In this document: piece after piece, positions 44,050-55,649 of the stretch
Layout: the number at the start of each line of letters is the position of its first letter
Position numbering within the stretch: position 1 is the stretch's first letter
Assembly (NCBI RefSeq): GCF_009905375.1
Contig: NC_133653.1
Location: 91,313,671-91,377,670, forward strand
DNA: 64,000 nt
Reading direction: 5' to 3'
Source of the DNA: Apium graveolens
Taxonomy: Eukaryota; Streptophyta; Magnoliopsida; Apiales; Apiaceae
The notes under the pieces: generated by a model
The model's input: the letters and a program-made list of their open reading frames with translations, nothing else
The model's database searches: none
Told to the model about the DNA's origin: nothing
Program-made: the position numbers and the translations under genes

Positions 44050-45116
44050 TATTAGGAATATATTGTAGACTTGATGATAATTCACCAAAACACCTTAGTA
44101 GATTTAATTAAGTATTTTTGTAACTATCAACGGATAACCACACTTGTTCATCCGTTGATAGATAGCTTATATTTCAAAAAGTTTTTGTAGCACATTTCTG
44201 TATACTGTAATTACTTAGAGGTTTAGAAGTTGTTGAAAATTTTAAGTCATGTTGACTACTAGAAAGATATGCAAAATAGGTTGGCTAATTGTAAATAGAA
44301 GATGCCTTGTAATTTTTCATAAGTGAATGAGTATCAACTGCTAAGGAAACACTCTCAACGGATAAACTACAAAGCCTCGACGGATGACTTAAGACACTTT
44401 CAACGGATAATCCATTAAAGACTCAACGGATAACTCAAGTGAAGTATCGACGAATAATATTGAAGTCTTGACGGATAACATACTCAAATAGCAGTTGAAA
44501 GTGACTTGAGTCATCCATTAGAGACTCAACGGATAACCCATTTGCAATCACATGGGTTGATTGCATATAAAAGGAATGTGGCAACCTGTTTGCAGGTTTT
44601 AGAGAATAAAGAAACATTTCCATTTCCATGCTTAACTGAAGATATTCAGAGATGCTGGATAGAGAAATGAAGCAAAATGTGAATAGACTTAGATTCTTGT
44701 TTTTACTATTTGTCTTATTCATATGTAACTTGGTAGTATGTGAACCAAGAGTAGCAGGTGTTTAGGGTGGGTGAATAACAAGAAATTTGAATAGAGAAAT
44801 AGAAAAAGCTACATCTGTTAGGAATTCTCTTTATTCATCTTTGTAAACACTTGTAAGCAGCTATGTGCATTCTTGCATCACAGAGTTCTCTAATCTTTAT
44901 ATATATCTTTGGTGGAAAAATCAATTCACCAGAAAGTTTTTAAACAGTTTTGTTTATTTACTTTGTGTTTGAATACTTGAATTCTTTTTATCCGCACTAC
45001 TGCATATTCATTCACAGTTACATATATTCAAAAGAGTTTTAAAATTTTCAAAAGAACCCAGAATTCCATTCAACCCCCCTTTTGTAATTCTGTTGTTTGA
45101 TTGGTAGGGAATAACA
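44050..45116 (+). repeat. 3' LTR of SIRE#2 (1067 bp)
   Basis: Aligns with the SIRE#1 LTR from end to end: starts TATTAGGAATATA (the canonical TG has become TA) and ends GGGAATAACA. Contains about nine CGACGGAT-derived motifs, mostly CAACGGAT, at 44128-44535, and a TATA-like CATATAAAAG at 44564-44573. Confidence 0.82.
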
Positions 45117-45992
45117 TGATTCATTATTAGATTTTAGATATTTCTTCAATCACATTTATTTTCATGTTTCAGATTATTCAGTTTAACCATCATATTCATA
45201 TCATAATATATATTTATTTTGTAATATAAAATAATAATAAATTGACTATAAAGTAAGAATAATGATCATAAAATTAAATGGTTACTTAAAAAGTAATTCC
45301 AAAAAATTTGCCCAATAATCATATGAACAAATGTGCTAAACATACATTAGAAATAATAAGAAATCAAAAACGACATCACCAAAAACTAACCTACACACCA
45401 CTCCCATAACAAATTCATTATGTACCAACTAATACTTCAAAATATGTACAAGTATCACTTTTATGCTATTGTTACATGTCTCTTAAGCAGAATCAACTTT
45501 AACCCCATGCAGCACATGTCGTGGCATGGGCCTGCTTGCCAGGGGCCATTTTTAAAAAATAATCGGGTATATATATGTAATTAAATAAAATATTTATAAA
45601 TATATATTTGTAATATAATATAATAAATGAAAAAGGAATGAAACCCCCACTATTTATCTCTTATAGTATACACAAACACAAAACAATTTGTTCAACTCTG
45701 TATTTTATCCGGGTAAAGAAGAAGTATCAGGGCATCAAAATTTAAAGAGACAAAAGAGAGCACACATCATTCATCTCCTTAATTTAAATTTTAGATTCGA
45801 TTAAATCCATATTGCGCAAAACAAGAAGTTGAGATTCTCAATTACAACAAAGGTACATATCTTTTTTTATTTCTTGAATCTTAGAGTTTTGTGTTATTAA
45901 TTGTGTTATATTGATTGTTTGTTATTGTTAATGTTGTGGTTTTGACAGATTGTTTGATACTGTTAGTATTGTGGTTTTTTTATCATATTAAT
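45117..45992. other. AT-rich DNA and probable 5' leader of the hAT pseudogene
   Basis: No coding sequence. A GGTACAT splice-donor-like site near 45853 and TTTTGACAG near 45949 could bound a 5'-leader intron of the transposase gene, as often seen in this hAT group. CAGGGGCCATTTTT near 45540 might be a terminal repeat, but I could not find its partner. Confidence 0.35.
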
Positions 45993-48181
45993 ATGGCTCC
46001 TAAACATCCAAGTGGTTCCGCCAAAAGGAAAAAACTAAATAAAACAAGCCGAATTAGAAAAATCTTTAGAAGGGAAGATTTTAAAATTTACCAAAAATTG
46101 AAACTTTTTGTGGTTCAAGTAAAGACATTATAGATGATAGGGATGTGAAATAACATGTGGAGGATGTGAATGAAGATAGTGATAATGTTGAAGAAAATAT
46201 GAAAATTATTAATGTAGAAGAAAATGCGAAGAATGCAGATGTAGAAGAAAATTTAGAATATGCGGAGAATGTTAATGTGGATGATGAGAATGTTGTTGCA
46301 CATAATGTGGTTGATTATAATCAATCATACGGATATTAAACATATATGATCCTAAAAATTGGAATCAAATCAACCAAAATTTTAGAGATCTTCTTATGGA
46401 GAGAGGCTTGATAAGAATCACTCACGCAGACTCTCAACTCCCTAAATGTATCCAAGAGAGACATTTCTCTTATGATTACTATATCAATTTTTTTCTAAAT
46501 GGAAAGAAATAAGATAGGAGATGGCTAGTGTATTCAATTGAAGTGAAAAAGTATTGTATTTTGTTGCAAATTATTCTATCAATAGAAGTCTAATAGTCAT
46601 TTGGTTAATGAAGGATATCAAGATTGGAGAAATTTAAGTGGGAGGCTTAAGGAGCATGATAATAGTCATGCTCAGGTCAAGTGTTTGAATGATTAAAGAG
46701 AGGAAGAAAAAAGACTACAATAAAGGTCACCATTGATAGTGAGTTATAAGCACAAATCAAGAAAAAAAATGAGCATTGGAGGCAAGTATTGTTGAGATTT
46801 TTTGCAATTGTGAAGACTTTGCAAAAAATAAGTTTGGCATTTCATGGTGATAATGAGTTGACATGGTATGAGCTTAACAGAATATTTTTTATTATAGTTG
46901 AATTGATTATTGAATTTGATCTTTTCATGAAGAAGTATCTACAATGTATTGAAGAAGGGAAGACTCGGAAACTTTATATGGGCCATAATATACAAAATGG
47001 GATGATCCTTTTATTGTCTAGTAAGATTAAAAAATAATTGTGAAGAAAATTAAAAAAGCTAAGTACTATTATTTTCCTTGATTGCACTCCTGATAAAAGT
47101 CATCATGAACAAATTCCATTGGCAATAAGATATGTGGATGGTTCAACAACTTCAACAAAGGTGGAAGAGTTCTTTATAGATTTCATAAAGGTGGACATGT
47201 GAAGGCCTTTTCAACTCACTTATAGCTGCCTTAGTAGATATTAATCTTGATGTACATGAAATTAGGGTACGACAACGGATCTAATGAAAGAATGGAACAA
47301 AGGCGTACATAAAAGACTTCTTAACATAAATCTTAGAGCTTTCTACACTCCATGTGGTTGTAAGAGCTTGAATCTTACACTTTGTGACATGGTAAATTCT
47401 TGTGGACCTCCTATTTTATTCTTTGGTACTGTGCAACACATATATGCATTATTTTCATCTTCTACTAAGAGGTGGCGTGTCTTGAAGCAATATGTTAAAT
47501 GCCTCTCTATAAAACCATTGTACCAAACTTGTTGGGAGAGTCACATTGATAGTGTGAAAGCAATAAAATATCAACCTTCTAAAATAAGAGATGTTTTGCT
47601 TCATTTGGAAAAAAAATAGTGATGATCTTAATACAAGAAGTGAGGTAGAGTCTTTAGTTATACACGAGTTACAAGATTTTGAGGTTTTACTCAGCATGAC
47701 CATTTGGCACAATTTTCAATTAGAGGTTAGCTTTGTTAGCAATTTCTACAAACTGAATATATTCATATTGGTGAAGCACTCGCTCACTTGAAAGTACTCG
47801 AAGCTTTTATTTAAATTTATAAAGACTCTGGATTTGAAAATATCATTATTGATGCTACGGGTTTCTTTGTAAATGGGGATTGATCATGTATTTAACCCAA
47901 GGCATATCATTCGTAGAAAGAAGCAAGCTGATGAGAGTGCTAATGAGGAAGTAGTGCGGTCACGTGAAGAAGAATTTTGAATAGTTGTTATCCAATTGTC
48001 TGAATTGCGTATAGAATCTTGCTAACCATACTCGTCATTATTGCTTCAGCGGAGAGGAGTTTTTCGAATTAAAGTTAGTAAAAACTTATCTTTGTTCAAC
48101 AATGTCAAAAGCTAAATTGAATATTTTAGCAATGTTATCTATTGAAAGAGATTTGATAAAAAAATTAGATTACGAGAGTTA
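45993..48181 (+). pseudogene. hAT-superfamily transposase (ZMYM1-like group), decayed
   Basis: Would cut and paste a DNA transposon. It starts MAPKHPSGSAKRKKLNK, the usual N-terminus of plant hAT proteins annotated as zinc finger MYM-type. It continues through FRDLLMERGLIRI, DRRWLVYS, LAFHGDNEL (46849), YMGHNIQNGMI, LDCTPDKSHHEQ (about 47075), INLRAFYTPCGCKSLNLTLCDM (47325-47390) and STKRWRVLKQYVK. The C-terminal dimerisation motif AERSFS lies near 48055. Many stops and frameshifts; the longest open pieces are 46789-47037 and 47284-47619. A substantial piece between 47620 and 48000 is lost or unrecognisable. Confidence 0.85.
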
Positions 48182-49350
48182 AATGGAAAAGTTTGCATGC
48201 AGAAATGCATGTAGATCAAATTTTCAGAAATCACATTATTCTTTTTTTATTGAAATGATATGAGTCTTTTTAATATATGGGGCCTATTTTTTCATATAGC
48301 CTTTTATATGCTGGATTTCTCTTAAATCCAGCTATGCACGGGGAAAAACAAAAACAAAATAAAAAGGACTTAATTGATAAAGTATGTCGATTGTAACAAC
48401 TTTAGACACTCCACATTTTTATTATAAAAAACTCGTATGAACTTTGGCAGCCACTATGTAATTACCAAATACACATTACGGATTCAATATGGCAATTAGC
48501 CATCTTAAAACCTAATCAACATTCCTTCTATCCCAATATAAATATAGGTTATCAAACACCTATATTAAAGATCACATTTATTAGTATATTTTGTAATGCT
48601 ATTAGTTATCATAATTGTATATCATTGAATTTTTAGATAACTTTTAATAAACTCACCACTTCTTCTTTTGATTAATCCATTCATAAACATTCTTAAAAAA
48701 ATTCATACCCTCCAAATGATGTCATTCCATCCTAATTTTTAATCTGAAATTTTTAAATTTTATATTTTTTACTATATTTTCCTCCTTTCAAATCTATGTA
48801 AAGGATATTATATAAAGAATCAACTCACTTCTGGATGATAAATACAAAATACTATTTAAACTTAAATGATCCTAATGATTCTGACTTATAATTAAATTAT
48901 ACGGGAGGTACCCATTTTTGTTATTATTTGATATATAGAGTTTAGAATCAATAATCAAACATTCTAATTAAAATTTCTTAAAATACATATACAATTTATT
49001 TAAACAGTAATCTCTTATGTTAATACATTCATGTATTTGCAAATAATTTTTTCTTATTATTTTGAATGGTTTATTGTATGTGCTTATAAATCTTCACATA
49101 AAGAAATTTTATCCTTGATTATAAATTGTATTTTGTTGATGGTCATAATATTTTACATGAAAAACTTTGTCTCAAACACCTGTGGAAAAATCTCAACTAC
49201 TTACGCATTTAAACGAAAATTTTAAAAATGTTAAATTTTATCTTGCATGTATTTTAGAATATTTAAAATTATATTATCTAAAAGGAGATCTCATATAATT
49301 TGTCATTTAAGAGGTTATTTCTTGAAATTAATAATTAGGGTCATGTATTT
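48182..49350. other. AT-rich intergenic DNA
   Basis: No gene, RNA or repeat family recognised. A small perfect inverted repeat (CTGGATTT...AAATCCAG) lies at about 48312-48336. The stretch ends in TATTT (49346-49350), the target duplication of the copia element. Confidence 0.5.
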
Positions 49351-51014
49351 TGAAAGGAATATGTCCTACGTCCAATCATGTATTAGGATTTAGGAATAAC
49401 TTCCTGTGTAATCTGTTTTGATTTCATTGATATTAATAAAAGACTTATTTTGTTTTTATTACGGGCTCTATCTATTTAAGTGTTTAAATAAAATATACCA
49501 TAGTTTAGAGTAAAGCTTTTTATGGATTATGATGAGATCATAATAGTGAGACCTAAAAGATGATAACTCTAAACTTAAATAGTTCCTGGTCGTAGAATTA
49601 CTAACTGGTAATTAATAATCCGCAGAGATCGATACATACTATGCTTGCTTCATTATGAAGGATGTCTGTTCTCATAGACATTTGTGTGGTGACACTATAG
49701 CTAGTATGTAGGTGCTTATTATAGAATAAGTTCACTGAACATGACTCGCACAGCTGAACAACTGATGGAGTTCACTCACGTATCAGCAGTTGTTCACATA
49801 GTGATAGTTGTACAAGTATCCTTAGACTTTAGGTCATCATAGTCATCTTGTGTACATTGAACTATGCTTTGGTTTAGTTTTTAGTCTCCAGGGACAATTA
49901 TTAGGGCTCTACTGGGTATAGGAATTTGTACACGAAGATAGTGTATGATCAATAAAGGATCTACCCCTTCCAGTGAAGGAAGCGAATGTTCAAGGCTGAT
50001 CCACTTATGCTAGTTCAGGAATCTGTGGCCAGAGTAAATGAAATTAGAAAGGAGTTTCTAATTTGCATAGAACTACGCATAGTAAATGGTAAGCAAGTGA
50101 TTAAATTAGATAGGCTTGACACGAGATCCATGCCTTGTATTTAATCGGGACATTGTAGGGTAGAAGGAGTTTATTGTACGGTAACTATTCACTGTATATG
50201 TTCTTGGTATTCTAAGCAGTGAATTCATATTATCCGGATAGTCGCGATATGCTGAGAAGTATCCCTCACGATGTAGAATAAATGTGATTAATTAATTAAT
50301 CATATTTAATAAATTAGAGAATTTATATAAATAATGATAAAATAGTTTTATTATTATTTATTTCTACTACCGGCTTAATATTGAACCTACAGGGTCACAC
50401 CATAAAAAGAGAATGATTTTATGGTGGAGGAATTAATTAATAATGGCTAATAATTATTTATTTGTGAAATAAATAATTAATTGGCAAATTTAATAATTGA
50501 TTAAATGAGATTTAACTGATTATAAATTAATTAAGAAAAGTTCTTAATATTATTAATTAAGGATTTAATTTTTGGAAATTAAATCAAGAGAGAGAATTAT
50601 TTCTAAAGTGTTTAGAAAAAGGATTAATAATTAAAAGGTGTTTTAATTATTAATGAGAATAATAAATGGGATAATAATAATAATATTTATGGGAAAATTT
50701 CACCTAAAATTTTTGCCTATAAATATACTATTATAGACCCTATTTTTATTTGAACTCAAAAAAACCCAAAAGTTTTAGAAAACCAAATTCTCTCCACCTC
50801 CTCCTCCTCCTTAACGTCGTTTTCTTGGTGGATACCGGTGGAGTGCTTCACGTTTGAGGAGCAGCTGCTAAGGATCTCCGATCGTTGCTGTTGGATCGCA
50901 TATTAAAGGTTAGTATTCGATCCCTACGTTTTTACCACGATTTATATGCTTTTATTTGGATTTTATGTGTGTAAAAGTGTTTTACCTTTCCCCCGCTGCG
51001 ATATAAATCCAACA
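49351..51014 (+). repeat. 5' LTR of copia#3 (1664 bp)
   Basis: Starts TGAAAGGAATATG, ends AAATCCAACA; matches 55650-57313. Confidence 0.95.
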
Positions 51015-51015
51015 T

Positions 51016-51027
51016 TGGTATCAGAGC
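51016..51027 (+). other. Primer binding site, tRNA-iMet type
   Basis: TGGTATCAGAGC one base after the LTR end. Confidence 0.95.
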
Positions 51028-51463
51028 ATAGGTTGTATGCATATAGATCTGTGGTAAAAATTTCAGAATTTTATGTGCTTGTATGAATTAATTATGATTT
51101 TTACAAGTTATATTATGGATTAATTTTGTCTGATGAGAAATCGTTTCTCAGAATAATTTTGAATATTGATCTGGGTTCTACAAGTGTTTTAGATCGTCTG
51201 GGTATTTTTTTTCATAATTTTATGATGTATAGATTTTTTATTATGAATTTTTGAAGTTCTTACAATTAAATTCGTAATTAAATAATCATATATATATATA
51301 TAAATTATAGTATATATATATATATATATATGTTTGTATTGTCTGTGTTGTCTGCTGATGCTGCTGCACGGAAAGAAAGAAAAGGTACGGCTGTTAGGCG
51401 CTGTTAGGCGTGGCGATCGAGGAAAGCAACGGCGGCTGCTGAAAAAGAAAAAAAAAAGGGTGT

Positions 51464-51600
51464 CGCGCATTCCGGGAATGCGTTACACCCTGTGGCGCAT
51501 TCACGGAATGCGTTACACCTTTTAATTGGTTAAAAGGGTTGTAACGCATCACCGGAATGCGTTACAGGGCTTGTAACGCGTTCCTGTAATGCGTTATAGC
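51464..51600 (+). repeat. Four palindromic repeats in the copia#3 leader
   Basis: Units near 51464, 51495, 51541 and 51572 pair a GCATTC or GCGTTC half with GAATGCGTTACA, giving small hairpins in RNA. Non-coding leader downstream of the primer site. Confidence 0.7.
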
Positions 51601-52360
51601 CCGACTGTTTACATTAAAATTGATTTTCTGGGAGTTTCGTAACTTCGTTTTGGGCGTGCAATATACCGTTGGATTCGTTTTTCCGAGACGGATCTAATGG
51701 AGTGATCAATTTTAGTTTATATAAAAGTTTTGAACTGATTATATTCCATGAAGTGTTTTAAAGCTGTTTTTGACTGTTTTAATTGCTTTTAAATGCTTCA
51801 TGTGATACATAGAGATGTATAATGCTTAGACTAATATGCTAGATGATGTAACATGTCTACCTTGATGTTTATTCATGTTTATATATGTGATATAAGCTTA
51901 GTTTATCATGCGATGATAGATTTAGGTGAACTTAAATGAACATAAGGCGTTTGTTAGACAACCTAGTATAGTGAAATTGTTTCATAACCTTAATAACAAT
52001 ATTATGAATACAATCATGAGATTCTTATGTTTGTGAAACACGTAATTGAATATGAATTTTTGATATGAGAGAAAGGATGATTCTGTCAACAACAGATTTC
52101 GATCTGTAAGAAAGGGTTATTAAGTGACGCCTCTTGACAATGCTCCACCCGATTTGGGAATCATCTGATTATCGATTATTGATTTGAAATATTTAATTTA
52201 AAAGGAAGAATCTCTTTATAATATGATTATGATTGTAACGTAATATAATCCCTCTAAAATTAAATAATATCAAGTAGTAATTGGCCAATGATACAACGGG
52301 CTTGTGTCGGTCATAGCCTTCCAACATGATAGAAAGTAGTTCTTATTTTTGAATCATTGT

Positions 52361-52660
52361 CGGTTCGTGCTACAGCCGAGGTCTTTGATTTCGAAATAAG
52401 AAATACTTGTCTATTACATAGAGATGTGTACATTGAATAAGAATCTAAAGGTCGGTACGTGCCACAGCCGTAGGCCTTTGGGGACTGATTCAACTGTACG
52501 GAATGTGGGGTTAGACTTGACTTAGAATATTGAGTTTGTCGTGCCACAGTCGAGACTCAATTATTCAAGAGGCTAAAGTTTGATTAGGGAATAACATAAG
52601 ATGTAATTGACAAGAGTTGTCTGCCTATTGAACATTACATGGCGGTTCGTGCTACAGCCG
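52361..52660 (+). repeat. Four hairpin-like 18-mers upstream of gag in copia#3
   Basis: CGGTTCGTGCTACAGCCG at 52361-52378 and 52643-52660, with variants at 52453-52470 (CGGTACGTGCCACAGCCG) and 52538-52553 (GTCGTGCCACAGTCGA). The core GTGC(C/T)ACAG is invariant. Unknown function; position suggests an RNA signal. Confidence 0.7.
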
Positions 52661-52863
52661 GGGTTGTGTAATGGAATGTAGGATCCCTATTCCCACTAGC
52701 ATTATGAATGCTTAATTTTTCACGTAGGGGGTTGAATAAATTAGATAAACTAGTGGGAGCCACTTATGAATAAAGACCCGATTCATATAGTATTTTGAAA
52801 TGAAATCGAATATTTGCTAAGTGTTGTTATGTGTTTATCATTTACAGATTTACTTTGTACGTT

Positions 52864-53735
52864 ATGTATTCTGCACTATCACTCAGGAGCATACTGGATG
52901 CTCACAAGTTGACTGGTCCTAATTATGCTGACTGGCTTCGAAACTTGAGAATTGTTCTCAGGATTGAGAAGCTAGAATACGTGATTGACTCACCTAAGCC
53001 TACTGAACCTGCTAGCGATGCGTATAATGATGAACATGTTGTGTATCGTAAGTGGATAGATGATGCAAATGTTGCTCAATGCATCATGCTAGCTTCCATG
53101 AACATTGAGCTACAGAAGCAACATGAGCATATGGATGCTAACACTATCCTCATGCATCTACAAGAGTTGTTTGATGTGGTGGGGAGGACAGCTCGATATG
53201 AGATATCGAAGGAGCTGTTCGGTTGTAGGATATCTGAGGGATCATCTGTGAATGACCATGTACTTAAGATGATCAATTTGATTGAACGTCTTGGACAACT
53301 TGGTTTTGCCATGGATGGGGAGCTGAGCCAAGACTTGGTCTTGCAATCGCTTCCGAGTTCGTTCTCGCAGTTTGTTGTGAACTTTCACATGAATAAGTTG
53401 GATGTCAGCCTGCCTGAACTCCATAACATGTTGAAGACTGCGGAATCGAATTTTCCCCTAAGAAGAGTTCTGTTCTTCTAATTGGTGAAGGTTCCAATCC
53501 TAAGAAAAGGAAGAGGAACTCTTCCAAGAAGAAGAAAGTAGGTGAGAAAATGCCGGTTCCACCAAAAGCTGAAGACCCCAAGAGCAAAGTTGTTTGCTTT
53601 CACTGTAACAAGGTGGGGCACTGGAAGAGGAACTGCAAGGTTTACCTTGCAAAATTGAAGAAGAAGAAGGGTAGTGAGACTACCGCTTCTGATTCAGATA
53701 TGTTCATGATAGAAGTGAATATGTCATTAAATTAA
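52864..53735 (+). pseudogene. Copia#3 gag with one frameshift
   Basis: Particle protein. I choose ATG 52864 (MYSALSLRSILDAHKLTG), because the upstream in-frame ATG at 52831 adds residues without family likeness. Conserved blocks: LTGPNYADWLRNLRIVL, MLASMNIELQKQ, LFDVVGRTARYEISKELF, RLGQLGF, LSQDLVLQSLPSSFSQFV. After about residue 198 a one-base change in the CCCC run near 53456 shifts the frame. The next frame (53550-53735) holds the zinc knuckle CFHCNKVGHWKRNC, complete with C, C, H, C. Ends at TAA just before the protease motif. Confidence 0.88.
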
Positions 53736-55635
53736 ATTTCTACTTGGGTATTAGATACCGCATGTGGTTCTCATATCTGCAATTTGTTGCAGGGACCAAG
53801 GAGAAGTAGGACTCTTGAGGAAGAAGAGGTGATTCTACTGATGGGAAATGGAGCAAGAGTTGCTGCTGAAGATGTAGAATCATTTCATTTACATATGCCT
53901 ACGGGCAAGACTATTGTTTTAAATAATTATTATTTTGTTCCCTCGATTGTGAGGAATATTATTCTCATGTTAGACTTGACTGGATTTTCATTTATTATTG
54001 AGAATAATGAATGTTCTATTCTTATAGATAATATTCTTTATGGATGTGGTACTTTAAATAATGGTCTGTATAAATGTGACATAATTTACTTTAGATTGAA
54101 CAAACTAATAAAAGAAAAGGGATGATGAAAATCTCACTTCATTGTGGCACTGCAGTCTCCATTTAGTAGACATGGAGAGAGGGCTGCAAATTTGCTAGGA
54201 ATGGTACACACAGATGTATGTGGACCAATGTCTACGCAAGCCATGGGTGGATTTTCATACTTCATTACTTTCATAGATGATAGATCTGGATTCGGATATG
54301 TGTTTGATGAAACACAAGTCTGAGGCCTTTGAAAAGTTCAAAGAATATAAGTATGAAGTGGAGAAACAACCAAACATAGTATTATAACTCTTCGATCAGA
54401 TCGAGGTGGTGAATACTTTAATGGAGTGTTTCTAGATTATCTCAAAGTAAATGGTATAGTCTCCCAGTGGACTCCTCCAGATTGGTATCTGAAAGGAGAA
54501 ATCGAACTTTGTTAGACATAGTTCGGTCCATGATGAGCTATGTGAATCTTCCAGTATTCCTATGGGGTTATGCATTGGAAACCTCAGCATATTTACTGAA
54601 TATGGTGCTTTCCAAATCTGTTCTTCAAACTCCGTATAAGATATGGAAAGAAAGGAAACCGAGTCTTAAACACGTTAAGATTTGGGGATGTCCAGCTTAT
54701 GTCGCTGGAATATCGATCCGTAAAATATAGTTTTGTGGGATATCCTAAAGAGACTTTAGGGTATTACTTTTACACCGATCATCGGGTGTTTGTCTCCAGA
54801 CATGCTACCTTCTTGGAAAAGGAGTTTATCCTTGAAGGAAACAGTGGGAGCAAAATTGAACTTGATGAAGTTCAAGAAGCACAAACTACTACGGATCAAG
54901 TGGAAACACATGTTCTGACTGAACAACCTTTTGTGGAACAGCCCATTCATAGAACAGGGAGAGTGTCTCGCCAACCTGAGAGGTAATATGGCCTTGTCAT
55001 TAAGAATAACAATGAGTTGTCGATCATTGATGATGACGACCCTGTGACCTATAATGAGGCTATGAGTAGTGTTGACTCAGAGAAATGGCATAGTGCCATA
55101 AAATCCGAAAAGGAATCTATGTATACGGTATACGAAAGAATGATTGGAGTAGATGGCCAGGTGGAGACCTATAAGGCCAGGCTTGTGGCAAAAGGATTCA
55201 AACAAAGGCAATGGATTGACTTTAATGAAACCTTTTACCTGTAGCCCTGTTAAAATCAGTTCGGATTTTGCTTGCGAATGCTGCTTACTACGACTATGAA
55301 ATCTGGCAAATGGCCAGATGGTTTACTTTCCAAGGGAAATGAAAACCTAGTGTGTAAGCTGCTGCGAACCATATATGGTTTAAAGCAAGCTTCTCGAAAG
55401 ATGGAACATTCGTTTTGATGAGACAATCAAAGAGTTTGATTTTATCAAAAACGCAGATGAACCATGCGTCTACAAAAGGGTTAGTGGGAGCGCGGTAACA
55501 TTTCTTGTATTCTATTGAAATAGAGTTGACACACATAACAACATAGCAGACCCACTCACAAAGCTACTTTCTGAAAGTCATTTTGATCGTCATAAAGACA
55601 AGATGGGTATTAGATACCAGAGTGATTGGCTTTAG
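53736..55635 (+). pseudogene. Copia#3 pol remnant: protease, integrase, RT and RNase H pieces
   Basis: Protease: WVLDTACGSHIC (about 53746-53781), with the catalytic Asp but DTA in place of the usual DTG. Integrase: a few residues of the pre-integrase and core regions (54130-54460), then SERRNRTLLDIVRSMMS, LWGYALETSAYLLN, WGCPAYV and FVGYPKETLGYYFY. RT: KARLVAKGFKQRQ and LLRTIYGLKQASRKM, then deletion. The catalytic YVDD and almost all RNase H are missing; only the extreme end, NNIADPLTKLLS (about 55538-55573), remains. Frameshifts and stops throughout. Clearly non-coding today. Confidence 0.88.
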
Positions 55636-55649
55636 TACAAGTGGGAGAT

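Larger units (their letters stand above)
37607..45116 (+). mobile_element. SIRE/Maximus-type Ty1/copia element, 3' part (SIRE#2)
   Basis: Begins at codon 3 of the env-like ORF where the Tekay-related LTR ends, and continues through that ORF (interrupted by 41169-43024), a polypurine tract and a 1067-bp 3' LTR. No pol remains. Related to SIRE#1 but clearly diverged, with more decay and loss of CpGs in its CGACGGAT motifs. Confidence 0.8.

Noticed and set aside
45530..48340. CAGGGGCCATTTTT near 45540 as hAT terminal inverted repeat
   Set aside because: No convincing inverted partner or 8-bp target duplication downstream of 48181.
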